Notes under the pieces: model-generated
Told to the model about the DNA's origin: nothing
The model's input: only the letters and a program-made list of their open reading frames with translations
Database searches by the model: none
Made by a program: the position numbers and the translations under genes
DNA from: an uncultured Phascolarctobacterium sp.
GTDB taxonomy: Bacteria > Bacillota > Negativicutes > Acidaminococcales > Acidaminococcaceae
NCBI GenBank assembly: GCA_947589605.1
Contig: CANQBR010000014.1
Coordinates: 1 to 37,557 of the forward strand
Direction of reading: 5' to 3'
DNA length: 37,557 nucleotides
Shown: positions 6,747 through 15,712 of the stretch, one piece after another
How positions within the stretch are numbered: position 1 is the first letter of the stretch
How the letters are laid out: each line of letters starts with the position of its first letter

Positions 6747-7649
6747 TTGGACGGCGATCTTAAGGGCCTGGGCCCCGACGGCAGCATCTCTTTTAAAAAT
6801 TTATGCTTTGCCGTCATCGGCCTGGGCGTCATCGGCGGCTCTTTGGCGAAAGCGCTGCGCCGTTTGGGCGCGGGGCGGATCATCGGTTTGGACAGAGACG
6901 AAGCGACCTTGCAGGCGGCAAAAGAACAGGGCCTTTTGGATGAGGCCCTCTCCGCTCCCGGCCCCTCTTTGAAAGCGGCAGACGTGGTGATCTGCGCTAT
7001 TTATCCCGAGGCCGTCCGCACTTTTATCGGCAGCAATGCAGTTTGGTTCAAAGAAGATGCGCTGCTGACGGATGTGACCGGCATCAAAGGCACGCTGCCC
7101 TACGATATCCAAGCCGCTCTGCCTGCGGGCATGGAGTTCATCGCCGGACATCCCATGGCCGGCAGAGAAGCCAAAGGGCTGGCCATGTCTTCCGAGCAGA
7201 TCTTTTGGGGCGCCAATTACATCATCGTGCCCACCCCGTCCAACAGCGAGGGGGCCAAAGCGTGGCTGCACAGTTTCGCCAAGGCTTTGGGCTGCAAACA
7301 CACGGTGGAGATAGACCCCGAAGAGCACGATGAGATCATCGCCTACGTGAGCCAGCTGACCCACGTGACTGCCGTGGCCTTGATGGACAGCCCCTCCTAC
7401 AACGAAAACACCCGCTATTTCATCGCCGGCAGTTTTCGGGACGGGACCAGAGTGGCCGACATCAACCCGGAGCTGTGGTGCGATCTCTTTTTGAGCAACA
7501 GAGAAAAATTGGCCGCAGAAGTGGAAAAATACATCGAGCAATTGCAAGCGTGGCACAAGGCGCTCGCAGCCGGCGACGGCGAAGCCATGAAGGCCATGAT
7601 GCGTTTGGCCGGCGAAAGAAGAAGAGGATTGAACAGTGATAAAGTTTGA
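6747..7649 (+). CDS. tyrA: Prephenate dehydrogenase
   Basis: A 300-residue NAD(P)-dependent enzyme that oxidises and decarboxylates prephenate to 4-hydroxyphenylpyruvate, the committed step to tyrosine. The Rossmann motif GLGVIGGS lies at residues 25-32; GHPMAGRE (about 134-141) and the YVSQLTHV helix hold the catalytic His and substrate contacts. It has no C-terminal ACT domain, so tyrosine control must lie elsewhere (DAHP synthase or the attenuator). The start is TTG with ggagg nine bases upstream; the N-terminal 16 residues precede the usual fold start. It ends 14 bases inside aroB, which suggests translational coupling. Confidence 0.92.
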   Translation: MDGDLKGLGPDGSISFKNLCFAVIGLGVIGGSLAKALRRLGAGRIIGLDRDEATLQAAKEQGLLDEALSAPGPSLKAADVVICAIYPEAVRTFIGSNAVWFKEDALLTDVTGIKGTLPYDIQAALPAGMEFIAGHPMAGREAKGLAMSSEQIFWGANYIIVPTPSNSEGAKAWLHSFAKALGCKHTVEIDPEEHDEIIAYVSQLTHVTAVALMDSPSYNENTRYFIAGSFRDGTRVADINPELWCDLFLSNREKLAAEVEKYIEQLQAWHKALAAGDGEAMKAMMRLAGERRRGLNSDKV

Positions 7650-8727
7650 CGGCCCAACGAGCAGCATAAGAGTTGAACTCGGTGAGCGCTCTTATGATAT
7701 TTATATCGGCGGCGGGCTTTTAGACGAAGTGGGGGCGGCGACGGCTCGTTTGCTGCCCAAAACAAAGAAGGTCTGCATCATCAGCGACAGCAACGTGGCC
7801 CCTCTCTACGGCGAGCGCTTGGAAAAAAGTTTGCAAGAAGCAGGCCTTGCCCCCTTCCTTCTCCCTTTTCCCGCAGGGGAAGAGAGCAAAAACCTCTCCG
7901 TTTTGGGAGAACTTTTGGAAGCGATGGCGCAAAGGGGCCTCACCAGAAGCGACGCTCTCATCGCTTTGGGGGGCGGCGTGACGGGAGACTTAGGCGGCTT
8001 TGCCGCCGCCTGCTACATGCGGGGCATAAGTTTCATCCAGGTGCCCACCTCTCTTCTCGCTCAGATCGACAGCAGCGTGGGAGGCAAGGTGGCCGTAGAC
8101 TTGGCCGCAGGAAAAAATTTGGCCGGCGCTTTTTATCAGCCCAAGGCAGTCTTCATCGACACGGAGCTTTTAAGCACTTTGCCTCGCCGCTTTCTTCACG
8201 ACGGCTGCGCCGAAGCCATCAAGTACGGCTGCATCGAAAGCCCGGAGCTTTTCGCCCGCCTGAACGCCTGCGCAGACGAGGTTGCTCTGCTTGAGGCGGC
8301 GCCGGAGATCGTGGCTGCCTGCTGCGCCATCAAGGCCCGCATCGTAGAGCAGGACGAAACGGACACCGGTCTTAGGGCCGTGCTCAATTTCGGCCACACT
8401 CTGGGCCACGCGGTGGAACAGCACTACGGCTACGGCACCTACACTCACGGCGAAGGCGTGGCCATAGGCATGTATCAGCTCACGAAAAGCAGCGAAGCTT
8501 TGGGGCTGACGGCCCCGGGCACCGCCGCCGCCATCAAAGAGATCTTATCGCGCTATCGATTGCCCTTAGGTGATGATATCGACAAAAAAGCACTTTTGGC
8601 AGCGATGGCCAAAGACAAAAAGAAACAGGGAGACACTATCACCCTCATTCTTTTGCGACGGATAGGGGAGGCCGTTTTAAAGCGGCTCCCTTGGCAGGAA
8701 GTGCCTGCCTATTTAGGTCTATCATGA
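7636..8727 (+). CDS. aroB: 3-Dehydroquinate synthase
   Basis: A 363-residue NAD- and metal-dependent enzyme that cyclises DAHP to 3-dehydroquinate (shikimate step 2). Visible are the NAD-binding region with LGGGVTGDLGGFAAA (about 112-126), PTSLLAQIDSSVGGK (about 136-150), the metal-ligand segment HDGCAEAIKYG, and FGHTLGHAVEQ followed by HGEGVAIGM. Length is normal. The start is GTG inside the tyrA 3' end; an AG-rich stretch upstream can serve as ribosome binding site. Its TGA overlaps the aroA ATG (ATGA). Confidence 0.95.
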   Translation: MIKFDGPTSSIRVELGERSYDIYIGGGLLDEVGAATARLLPKTKKVCIISDSNVAPLYGERLEKSLQEAGLAPFLLPFPAGEESKNLSVLGELLEAMAQRGLTRSDALIALGGGVTGDLGGFAAACYMRGISFIQVPTSLLAQIDSSVGGKVAVDLAAGKNLAGAFYQPKAVFIDTELLSTLPRRFLHDGCAEAIKYGCIESPELFARLNACADEVALLEAAPEIVAACCAIKARIVEQDETDTGLRAVLNFGHTLGHAVEQHYGYGTYTHGEGVAIGMYQLTKSSEALGLTAPGTAAAIKEILSRYRLPLGDDIDKKALLAAMAKDKKKQGDTITLILLRRIGEAVLKRLPWQEVPAYLGLS

Positions 8728-10034
8728 AAAAGATCCGCATTTACCCCGAAAAATTGCAAGGCACGGTGACGGTCCCTTCGTCTAAAAGCATGGGCCACAG
8801 AGAATTGATCTGCGCGGCCTTGGCTGCCGGCACCGGCAAAGTAGACAACATCAGCCTTTCTAAGGACATCGAAGCCACGTGCCGCTGTCTGCGGGCTATG
8901 GGAGTGGAGATCGCAGAAACAAAGAGTTCCTTTGAGGGCCGCAGCGCTCTGCTCATCCGCTCTCAGGGAAAGCTGGGCGGCACGGAGCCCGGGGCCGACT
9001 GCGGCGAGAGCGGCTCCACGCTCCGCTTCTTCGTGCCTTTGGCCGCTCTTTTGGACAGGCCCTTCACCTTTACGGGAGGAGGCAAGCTGGCCGGCCGGCC
9101 TTTGGAGGCTTATTACAACATCTTCGCTCAACAGGGCATCAAGTATCATACGGAGGTAGCGACCACCGGGCTGCACCTGCCCCTCACCGTGGCGGGAAGA
9201 TTGCGGCCGGGGCGCTTCTCTCTGCCCGGCAACGTGAGCAGTCAATACGTGAGCGGTCTGCTCTTTGCTCTGCCTCTTTTAGAGGGCGACTCGGTGATAG
9301 AGATCACTTCGCCTTTGGAATCTTCTTCTTATGTAGATCTCACTCTGGCAAGCTTAGCTAAATACGGCATCAAAGTCGAAAACGAAAAGGGCGAGCATCG
9401 CCGTTACTTAGTGCCGGGAGGCCAACACTACAGTCCGCGTTCGGCGGCGGTGGAAGGCGATTGGTCGCAAGCCGCCTTTTGGGCCGTGGCGGGAGCTTTG
9501 GGCGGTCCTCTTTCTTGCAAAGGGCTCGACCTCACATCTTTGCAAGGCGACAGAGTCGTGGCCGACTTGGTCGCTCGGCTCGGAGGGAAGATCGAGATCG
9601 TCTCTGACGGGCTGAGCGTAAAAAAAGGAGAGGGCAAAAGTTGCGTGATCGACGGCAGCAACTGTCCCGACATCATACCGGTGCTGACGGTGTTGGCAGC
9701 GGTGAGCCCCGGTCACAGCAGCATCATCAATGCCGGGCGGCTGCGGCTGAAAGAGTGCGACCGTTTGGCCGCCATCAGCAGCGAATTGAACAAATTGGGC
9801 GCCCGCATCAGGGAATTGCCCGAAGGCTTGGAGATAGACGGAGTGCCCGCCTTAGAAGGGGGCGGCGAGACAGAGGCATGGAACGATCACCGCATCGCCA
9901 TGAGCTTGGCCGTCGCCGCGGCCTGCTGCCGCCGGCCCTTCGTCCTCAACGGGGCCGACAGCGTGAAAAAATCTTATCCCGGTTTTTGGGAAGACTACGA
10001 AAAAGTAGGCGGTAAGATCGAGGTGTTAGCATGA
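8724..10034 (+). CDS. aroA: 3-Phosphoshikimate 1-carboxyvinyltransferase (EPSP synthase)
   Basis: A 436-residue enzyme that transfers the enolpyruvyl group of PEP to shikimate 3-phosphate (step 6). Signatures: KSMGHRE near residue 17, DCGESGSTLRFF (about 92-103), the GNVSSQYVSGLLFALPLL segment (quoted in part), RLKECDRLAAI and WNDHRIAMSLAV near the C-terminus. I chose the ATG at 8724, which overlaps the aroB stop as ATGA like the following junctions; an in-frame upstream start at 8691 would add 11 unlikely residues. Gly in KSMGHR, where many enzymes have Ser, and the 'ESGSTLRF' loop are worth comparing if glyphosate sensitivity class is of interest. Confidence 0.95.
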   Translation: MKKIRIYPEKLQGTVTVPSSKSMGHRELICAALAAGTGKVDNISLSKDIEATCRCLRAMGVEIAETKSSFEGRSALLIRSQGKLGGTEPGADCGESGSTLRFFVPLAALLDRPFTFTGGGKLAGRPLEAYYNIFAQQGIKYHTEVATTGLHLPLTVAGRLRPGRFSLPGNVSSQYVSGLLFALPLLEGDSVIEITSPLESSSYVDLTLASLAKYGIKVENEKGEHRRYLVPGGQHYSPRSAAVEGDWSQAAFWAVAGALGGPLSCKGLDLTSLQGDRVVADLVARLGGKIEIVSDGLSVKKGEGKSCVIDGSNCPDIIPVLTVLAAVSPGHSSIINAGRLRLKECDRLAAISSELNKLGARIRELPEGLEIDGVPALEGGGETEAWNDHRIAMSLAVAAACCRRPFVLNGADSVKKSYPGFWEDYEKVGGKIEVLA

Positions 10035-11131
10035 GCGGGAGCATGGGCATGAACATGCAGGTGAGCATTTTCGGCGAATCTCACGGCGCTGCCGTGGGGC
10101 TCGTCATCGACGGGCTGCCGCCGGGTCTCCCTTTAGATTGGGACTTTGTTCAAAAAGAATTGGATCGGCGGGCCCCGGGCAAAAGCAAAACAGCCACCGC
10201 TCGCAAAGAAGACGACAAGGTGCAGGTGCTCAGCGGTTTTTTCAACGGCTGCACCACCGGCACTCCCTTATGCGCCGTCATTTATAATAAAGATCAACAT
10301 TCCCGCGATTACAGCGAGCTGGCCGCAAAGATGCGGCCCGGCCACGCCGATTATGCCGCTCACGTCCGCTATCAGGGCCGCAACGATCATCGGGGCGGCG
10401 GCCATTTTTCCGGGCGGCTCACCGCACCTTTGGTGGTGGCCGGGGCCGTGGCCAAACAGGCCTTGGCCCTGGAGGGGATAGGAGTCTATGCTCACATCCT
10501 CAGCATCGGCCCGGTGAAGGAGCGGCCCTTCTCTCCTTTGGGCGAGCCGGAAGAAAAATTGCAAAGTTTGGCGGCGCGGCCTTTCTGCGTCCTGGACGAA
10601 AAAGCGGGGCAGGCCATGGAGGAGGCCATCCTGGCGGCTAAAGAAGAGCAAAACAGCCTGGGGGGCGTGGTGGAAGCGATGGTCCTGGGGCTCCCCGCCG
10701 GTTTGGGCGAACCTTTTTTCGACTCGGCAGAGAGCCGTTTGGCTCACGCTCTTTTCTCCGTGCCGGCAGTGAAAGGCGTGGAGTTCGGAGCGGGCTTCGC
10801 CTTGGCCGCCATGAAGGGCGCCGAAGCCAACGACGCCATGTATTACGATGAAAACGGTAAGGTGCGCTGCCTCACCAATAATAACGGCGGGTTGACGGGA
10901 GGGCTGACCAACGGCATGCCTCTTCTCTTCAGAGTGGCTATAAAACCTACGCCTTCCATCGCCAGGACCCAGGCCACTGTGGACGTAGTCAAAAAAGAAA
11001 ATTGCCGGCTGACCGTCACGGGCCGCCACGACCCTTGCATAGTCCCGCGAGCTGTGCCGGTGGTGGAAGCGGTGGCGGCTTGGCAACTGTACGATCTTTT
11101 ATTGAATGCTAAAAAGTGGGTGAAACAATGA
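10031..11131 (+). CDS. aroC: Chorismate synthase
   Basis: A 366-residue enzyme converting EPSP to chorismate with reduced FMN (step 7). Signatures: FGESHGAAVG near residue 14, the GRNDHRGGGHFSGRLT segment (about 116-131), NNGGLTGGLTNGMPL (about 286-300) and RHDPC near the C-terminus, which together bind FMN and EPSP. Length is normal for the short bacterial type. Its ATG overlaps the aroA stop (ATGA), and its own TGA overlaps the pheA ATG. It has no flavin reductase domain, so FMN must be reduced by another protein. Confidence 0.95.
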   Translation: MSGSMGMNMQVSIFGESHGAAVGLVIDGLPPGLPLDWDFVQKELDRRAPGKSKTATARKEDDKVQVLSGFFNGCTTGTPLCAVIYNKDQHSRDYSELAAKMRPGHADYAAHVRYQGRNDHRGGGHFSGRLTAPLVVAGAVAKQALALEGIGVYAHILSIGPVKERPFSPLGEPEEKLQSLAARPFCVLDEKAGQAMEEAILAAKEEQNSLGGVVEAMVLGLPAGLGEPFFDSAESRLAHALFSVPAVKGVEFGAGFALAAMKGAEANDAMYYDENGKVRCLTNNNGGLTGGLTNGMPLLFRVAIKPTPSIARTQATVDVVKKENCRLTVTGRHDPCIVPRAVPVVEAVAAWQLYDLLLNAKKWVKQ

Positions 11132-12252
11132 TACCGGACAGAGATCTGGAAGAGTTGCGGCAAGAGATCGATCAGGTGGATCAGGACTTGGCCGACGTGT
11201 TGGAAAAAAGGCTGCAGCTGGTGATGGAAGTCGCCGCTCTGAAAAAAGCCAAAGGGCTGCCGGTGAAAGACAAGAACCGGGAGGCCAAGGTCATCGCCAA
11301 AGTGGCCGGCTTTTTGGAGAATCAGGACTACAGTCTGGCCATCAAAAATATCATGCGGGGCATCATCGATCAAGCCTGCGTGCTGGAAGAGACGGCCTTG
11401 GTGGAACTGGACGATAAAGCGGCCAAGGTGGCCTGCTTCGGCCCGGAGGGCTCTTTTACCCATCAGGCTCTGGAAGATTTCTTCGGCGATCGCCCCTTAG
11501 AGCGGCATCACTTCAACACTTTCGAAGAAGTCATCAGCAACGTGGCCCTCGGCCGCATGGACTACGGGGTGCTGCCCATCGAAAATTCTTCCACCGGCGG
11601 CATCACCGAAGTGTACGATCTTTTGCGCCAATACGACTGCCACATAGTGGGCGAGCAGTGCGTGAAGATCGAGCAGAATCTTTTGGGCACGGAAGGGGCG
11701 AGCATGGACACTATCAAGACCGTCTATTCTCATCCCCAGGGCTTTAAGCAAAGCAAAGAATTTTTCAAAAAATATCCCCACATCGAGCAGGTGCCTTTTT
11801 TCAGCACCTCTAAAAGCGCGGAAGAAGTGGCGGCCAAACAGGATATAACTTTGGCTGCCGTGGCGGGCAAAAAGGCGGCGGAGATCTACGGCCTCAAGAT
11901 CATCGCAACCGCCATCAATTACGATTCCAACAACACCACCCGCTTCGTCATCATCGCCGGCCGGGCGGGAGCGGTGCCCAATGCGGACAAGATAACTCTC
12001 ATCGTGGCGGTGAAGCACGAGACCGGCTCTCTCTATAAAATGCTGGCCTCTTTCTATCACACGGGGCTGAACCTTCTCAACTTGGAGAGCCGGCCCATGG
12101 AAGGAAAGAGCTGGGAATATTTCTTCTACATCGACGTCACCGGCAATCTCTCCGATCCTTTAGTGGTGGATCTTATGGAAGAGATCGCCGGCAAATGCAC
12201 CTATTGCAAGATCTTAGGCAACTACAAGGCGTTCGAGCGCCGCCCCGGCTGA
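11128..12252 (+). CDS. pheA: Bifunctional chorismate mutase / prephenate dehydratase (P-protein)
   Basis: A 374-residue fused enzyme that makes phenylpyruvate from chorismate. Residues 1-90 are an AroQ-type helical chorismate mutase (IDQVDQDLADVLEKRL, then the KDKNREAKV helix). Residues 95-275 are the dehydratase, with FGPEGSFTHQA, PIENSSTGGI and NTTRFVII. Residues 285-370 are an ACT domain with LNLESRPM, the ESRP motif that binds phenylalanine for feedback. I chose the ATG at 11128, overlapping the aroC stop as ATGA; a GTG four codons earlier is possible. The P-protein fusion is typical of proteobacteria and occurs in some Firmicutes. Confidence 0.94.
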   Translation: MIPDRDLEELRQEIDQVDQDLADVLEKRLQLVMEVAALKKAKGLPVKDKNREAKVIAKVAGFLENQDYSLAIKNIMRGIIDQACVLEETALVELDDKAAKVACFGPEGSFTHQALEDFFGDRPLERHHFNTFEEVISNVALGRMDYGVLPIENSSTGGITEVYDLLRQYDCHIVGEQCVKIEQNLLGTEGASMDTIKTVYSHPQGFKQSKEFFKKYPHIEQVPFFSTSKSAEEVAAKQDITLAAVAGKKAAEIYGLKIIATAINYDSNNTTRFVIIAGRAGAVPNADKITLIVAVKHETGSLYKMLASFYHTGLNLLNLESRPMEGKSWEYFFYIDVTGNLSDPLVVDLMEEIAGKCTYCKILGNYKAFERRPG

Positions 12253-13064
12253 TGGCCCCCCGCTTCGGCCTTGTGGGAGGAAAATTGGGCCACAGCCTCT
12301 CCCCGGCCATCCATCGGCTCTTTTTCACCCTCACCGGCAAGACGGGAGAGTACGATCTTTTGGAAGTGAGCCAAAAAGAGCTGCCGGTCCTCTTTCAAAA
12401 ACTTGCCGCCTCGTACGGAGGCTGCAACGTCACCATCCCTCATAAAGTGGCGGTGCTGCCTTTTTTGCAAAAAGTGACGGGAGAAGCCGCCGCCCTAGGC
12501 GCGGTGAACACCGTCAAATTCACAGACGAGGGAGCCTGCGGCTACAACACCGACTATTTCGGCTTCCAACGTATGCTCGCTCATTATGAACTGGCAGTGA
12601 AAGGCAAAAGAGCGGCGGTGCTGGGCAGCGGCGGTGCGGCCCGGGCAGCGGTGAAAGTTTTGGCCGACGGCGGGATCGCCGAACTTTATCTGGTGAGCCG
12701 GCAGCCGGAGAAGATCGACCCTTCTTTTAAAACTTTGGCACCGCAAATTTCTTTTATCTCTTATGCGGCCTTAGAGAAAATGACAGGGGATCTTTTGATC
12801 AACTGCACGCCGGCGGGCATGTACCCCGCCGTAGAGGCCTCGCCTGTGCAGGCAGGAGCGAGCGCCGCCTTCGCCGCTTCCGTGGACCTAGTCTACAACC
12901 CGGCGGAGACTCTCTTCATGCGGCAGGCCAAAGAAGCGGGAAAATTTTCCTGCAACGGCCTCTTCATGCTGGCAGCTCAGGCGGTGGCAGCCCAGGAGAT
13001 CTGGCAGGGAGAGAGCTACCCCGACAGTTTGATCTTGAAGATAACGGAGGCGCTGACCGCATGA
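12252..13064 (+). CDS. aroE: Shikimate dehydrogenase
   Basis: A 270-residue NADP-dependent enzyme reducing 3-dehydroshikimate to shikimate (step 4). Signatures: KLGHSLSPAIH (about 10-20) for shikimate binding, NVTIPHK with the catalytic Lys (about 60-66), GAVNTV, GYNTDYFGF with the catalytic Asp, the NADP loop VLGSGGAARA (about 122-131), NCTPAGMYP and the C-terminal NGLFMLAAQA. The ATG at 12252 overlaps the pheA TGA by one base (TGATG), consistent with coupled translation. Length is normal for AroE. Confidence 0.94.
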   Translation: MAPRFGLVGGKLGHSLSPAIHRLFFTLTGKTGEYDLLEVSQKELPVLFQKLAASYGGCNVTIPHKVAVLPFLQKVTGEAAALGAVNTVKFTDEGACGYNTDYFGFQRMLAHYELAVKGKRAAVLGSGGAARAAVKVLADGGIAELYLVSRQPEKIDPSFKTLAPQISFISYAALEKMTGDLLINCTPAGMYPAVEASPVQAGASAAFAASVDLVYNPAETLFMRQAKEAGKFSCNGLFMLAAQAVAAQEIWQGESYPDSLILKITEALTA

Positions 13065-13570
13065 AGAACTTGGTTTTGATCGGCCTGCCGGGCTGCGGCA
13101 AGACCAGCTTCGGCAAAAAACTGGCGGCGGCCTTGGGCCGGCCCTTCTACGATGCGGATGAAGTTTTGGAAGAGAGAGAAGGGCGCAGCATCAAAAGTTT
13201 TTTCGCCGAGAGCGAAGAAGCCTTTCGCCGGGCCGAGAGCAGGACGCTGGCCTATCTTGCCGCCTTGGACGGCTGTGTCATCGCCTGCGGAGGCGGAGCC
13301 GTGAAGCGGCGGGAGAATATGGAAGCCTTGGGGGCAAAAGGCTGCATCGTTTTTTTGGAGAGAAGCCCGGAAGCGATCTTGGCTGCAGGCAGCATCGACG
13401 GCGACGAGCGGCCCCTTTTGGCGGCGGCGAAAGAAAAGATCTTCACTCTTTATCGGGAGCGGATAGGACTTTATCGACGCTACGGCGCCTACACCGTAGA
13501 TAACGAAGGCTCGGAAGAAAACACGCTGGCGCAATTGCTGAAGATAGCGGAGCAGGAGGCAGGACGATGA
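13061..13570 (+). CDS. aroK: Shikimate kinase
   Basis: A 169-residue P-loop kinase that phosphorylates shikimate at O3 (step 5). Walker A GLPGCGKTSFG at residues 8-18, the Asp-containing substrate motif FYDADEVLE (about 30-38) and GGGAV (about 78-82) are present, as is a lid-region Arg near ERPLL. Residues differ slightly from the common D-T-D motif (here DADE), which is still compatible with metal binding. It is ATGA-coupled to aroE before it and aroQ after it. Confidence 0.93.
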   Translation: MKNLVLIGLPGCGKTSFGKKLAAALGRPFYDADEVLEEREGRSIKSFFAESEEAFRRAESRTLAYLAALDGCVIACGGGAVKRRENMEALGAKGCIVFLERSPEAILAAGSIDGDERPLLAAAKEKIFTLYRERIGLYRRYGAYTVDNEGSEENTLAQLLKIAEQEAGR

Positions 13571-13998
13571 AGAAGATAGCTGTGTTGAACGGGCCCAACA
13601 TCAACATGCTGGGCATCAGAGAAAAAGATGTTTACGGACGGCAGGACTACGCCGCTCTCTGCGCCTATATAAAAGAGGCGGCAGCCAAAGCGGGCGTTGC
13701 AGTCGACCTCTTTCAAAGCAATTCGGAAGGAGAGCTGGTGAGCCTCATCCAAAAAACTTACGGCAACTACGACGGCATCGTCATCAATCCCGCCGCCTAC
13801 ACTCATTACAGCATAGCCGTTTTGGACGCCCTCAAAGCGGTGGCCCTGCCGGCGATAGAGGTGCACCTTTCCAACATCCACAGCCGGGAAGAATTTCGCC
13901 ATCGCTCTGTCACCGCCGCCGCCTGCATAGGGCAGATCTGCGGCTTGGGCTTCAAAGGCTACGCTTTGGCGATCCAAGCGTTGGCCGAACTGCAATAA
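13567..13998 (+). CDS. aroQ: Type II 3-dehydroquinate dehydratase
   Basis: A 143-residue small dehydroquinase (step 3) of the dodecameric type II class. Signatures: GPNINMLGIREKDVYG (about 8-23) with the catalytic Tyr and mobile Arg, QSNSEGELV (about 48-56), NPAAYTHYS (about 74-82) and EVHLSNIHSREEFRHRS with the catalytic His (about 98-114). It overlaps aroK as ATGA and is followed by a strong terminator, so it closes the operon. Together with the genes before it, every step from DAHP to chorismate is encoded in this operon. Confidence 0.95.
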   Translation: MKKIAVLNGPNINMLGIREKDVYGRQDYAALCAYIKEAAAKAGVAVDLFQSNSEGELVSLIQKTYGNYDGIVINPAAYTHYSIAVLDALKAVALPAIEVHLSNIHSREEFRHRSVTAAACIGQICGLGFKGYALAIQALAELQ

Positions 13999-14021
13999 GC
14001 TCACGCAAAAAAGAAAAAGAT

Positions 14022-14070
14022 ACCTCCCCGACAGTCGGCAAGAAACTCAACGGCTGCGGGGAGGTGTTTT
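14022..14070 (+). terminator. Intrinsic terminator of the aro operon
   Basis: acctccccg (14022-14030) pairs with cggggaggt (14057-14065), extended inward by cagtcg with cggctg; gttttatttt follows. Confidence 0.9.
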
Positions 14071-14226
14071 ATTTTCGAAAAAAGACAGCTCGACGGGAAG
14101 GCAGGACGCAAAAAAGAACAGAGAAACAACAACGGAGCTTTTTCAAAAAAACGAACGCGAGGCAAAGGCGAGAGAGAAAGAAAAATTTGTCGCTTCCCAG
14201 GCGACCGATAAAAACAAAAAAGTTCC

Positions 14227-14232
14227 TATAAT
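14227..14232 (+). promoter_or_regulatory. Probable -10 box for the Sel1 gene
   Basis: A perfect TATAAT about 50 bases before the start codon. No good -35 is seen at 16-18 bases, so the promoter may need help or be weak. The rest of 14071-14284 is A/G-rich with nothing else recognised. Confidence 0.45.
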
Positions 14233-14284
14233 AAAGGCGTAGGGCGCAGAGCTTGCAGTTAAATTTTTTGAAGGAGGATGAAAA

Positions 14285-15670
14285 ATGTTGAGATGCGATC
14301 TTGAGGAGCTCCTTGCCAAAGTCGCTGCAGAAAACGATGCTTCAGCACAGTTCGACTTGGGCGTATGTTTTTATTTGGGCCACGGCGTAAAACAAGATCT
14401 TGCCGCAGCCGTCAAATGGTATAAAAAGGCAGCGGAGCAAGGGCTGGCCGAAGCCCAAAGCAATTTGGGAGCTTGTTATGCGGAAGGCTTGGGAGTGGAA
14501 CAAGACCTCGCCGAGGCCGTGAAGTGGTACAGAAAGGCCGCGCTGCAGGGGGCAGCCAAGGCCCAATATAACATGGGGCAAAGCTGCTTTTTCGGGGAGG
14601 GGGCAGAGCAAAACTTCGCCGAGGCCGTGAAATGGTATGAAAAAGCGGCGCTGCAAGGCTATGCTCCGGCCCAAAATAATTTGGGCCACTGCTATGAGAC
14701 CGGCAAAGGCGTCGCAAAAGACGGGGCGAAGGCGGCCGCATGGTACAGAAAAGCGGCCGAGCAAGACTATGCTCCGTCTCAAAACAATTTAGGTCTCCTC
14801 TGTCAAAAAGGCTCAGGGACAGAGCAAGATCATTTTAAGGCCCGCAGCTGGTTTCAAAAAGCGGCAGAGCAGGGCTATGCCAAGGCTCAGGACAACTTGG
14901 GGCTGTGCTATGTCTACGGCTTGGGAGGAGAACGGGATGCGGCCAAGGCCTATGCTTGCTTCCAAAAAGCTGCCGAGCAGGACGAGGCCGCTGCCTGCTT
15001 TCATTTGGGCCTGTGCTGTCAGCAAGGCCTGGGGACAGAGCAGGACGGGGCCGCAGCGGTGAAGTGGTATGAAAAAGCCGCAGAACAGGGCCACGCCGAA
15101 GCTCAGTTCAATTTAGGCTTATGTTATTTTTACGGCGAAGGAACGAGGCAGGACTATGGCGAGGCGGTGAAGCAGTTCGCCAAAGCTGCCGAGCAGGGGA
15201 ATGCGCCGGCTCAATGCAATTTAGGCATGCACTACTTGCACGGCTTGGGAGTGGAGCAGAACTATCGAGAGGCCTATTGCTGGTTCAAAAAAGGCGCGGC
15301 CCGGGGCGATGCCGAGAGCCAAAACAATTTGGGCGAGTGCTATCGCTTCGGTCAAGGCACAGAGCAAAACTATGGCGAAGCGGTCCGCTATTATCGGTTG
15401 GCGGCGGCGCAAGGGCTGGCCGAAGCCCAAAGCAATTTGGGGGAATGTTATCGCGACGGCACGGGAGCAGAACAAGACTATGCCGAAGCCTTTAAGTGGT
15501 TTCAAAAAGCTGCCCGGCAGGGGAATGCAGTCGCCCAATATGAAACGGCTTGTTGTTATTTAGAAGGCAAAGGTACAGAGAAAAACCGCGCCGAGGGGCG
15601 CAGATGGCTCGCTAAAGCCGCAAGGCAGGGCTATCCGCAAGCGATAAAAAAGCTGAGAGAGCTGCCTTGA
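14285..15670 (+). CDS. Cytoplasmic Sel1-repeat protein with 12 tandem repeats
   Basis: A 461-residue protein built almost wholly of 12 consecutive 36-residue Sel1-like repeats (residues about 18-449), each of the form AxAQxNLGxCYxxGxGxxQDxxxAxKWYxKAAEQG. A 17-residue N-terminal cap and a short C-terminal helix frame them. There is no signal peptide or membrane segment, so it should be cytoplasmic, unlike many secreted Sel1 proteins. Such solenoids bind partner proteins; the partner is unknown. Start: ATG with aaggagg nine bases upstream. Repeats are very regular at protein level, which suggests recent expansion. The next gene, an ADP-ribosylglycohydrolase, follows after 42 bases and is probably co-transcribed. 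Confidence 0.85.
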   Translation: MLRCDLEELLAKVAAENDASAQFDLGVCFYLGHGVKQDLAAAVKWYKKAAEQGLAEAQSNLGACYAEGLGVEQDLAEAVKWYRKAALQGAAKAQYNMGQSCFFGEGAEQNFAEAVKWYEKAALQGYAPAQNNLGHCYETGKGVAKDGAKAAAWYRKAAEQDYAPSQNNLGLLCQKGSGTEQDHFKARSWFQKAAEQGYAKAQDNLGLCYVYGLGGERDAAKAYACFQKAAEQDEAAACFHLGLCCQQGLGTEQDGAAAVKWYEKAAEQGHAEAQFNLGLCYFYGEGTRQDYGEAVKQFAKAAEQGNAPAQCNLGMHYLHGLGVEQNYREAYCWFKKGAARGDAESQNNLGECYRFGQGTEQNYGEAVRYYRLAAAQGLAEAQSNLGECYRDGTGAEQDYAEAFKWFQKAARQGNAVAQYETACCYLEGKGTEKNRAEGRRWLAKAARQGYPQAIKKLRELP

Positions 15671-15712
15671 CGAAAACAGGCAGAAGCGAAAAAAGAGAGG
15701 AAGGGTTTTAAA

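Noticed and set aside
8691-8723. Earlier in-frame start for aroA
   Set aside because: Adds 11 residues not seen in the family; the ATGA overlap at 8724 matches the other junctions of the operon.
10268-11086. Long minus-strand open frame opposite aroC
   Set aside because: Shadow of chorismate synthase, His/Gly-rich composition typical of antisense frames, no ribosome binding site.
14285-15670. Regular repeats suggesting a CRISPR array
   Set aside because: The 108-base periodicity is an intact open frame of 36-residue Sel1 repeats, with no constant direct repeats and unique spacers.
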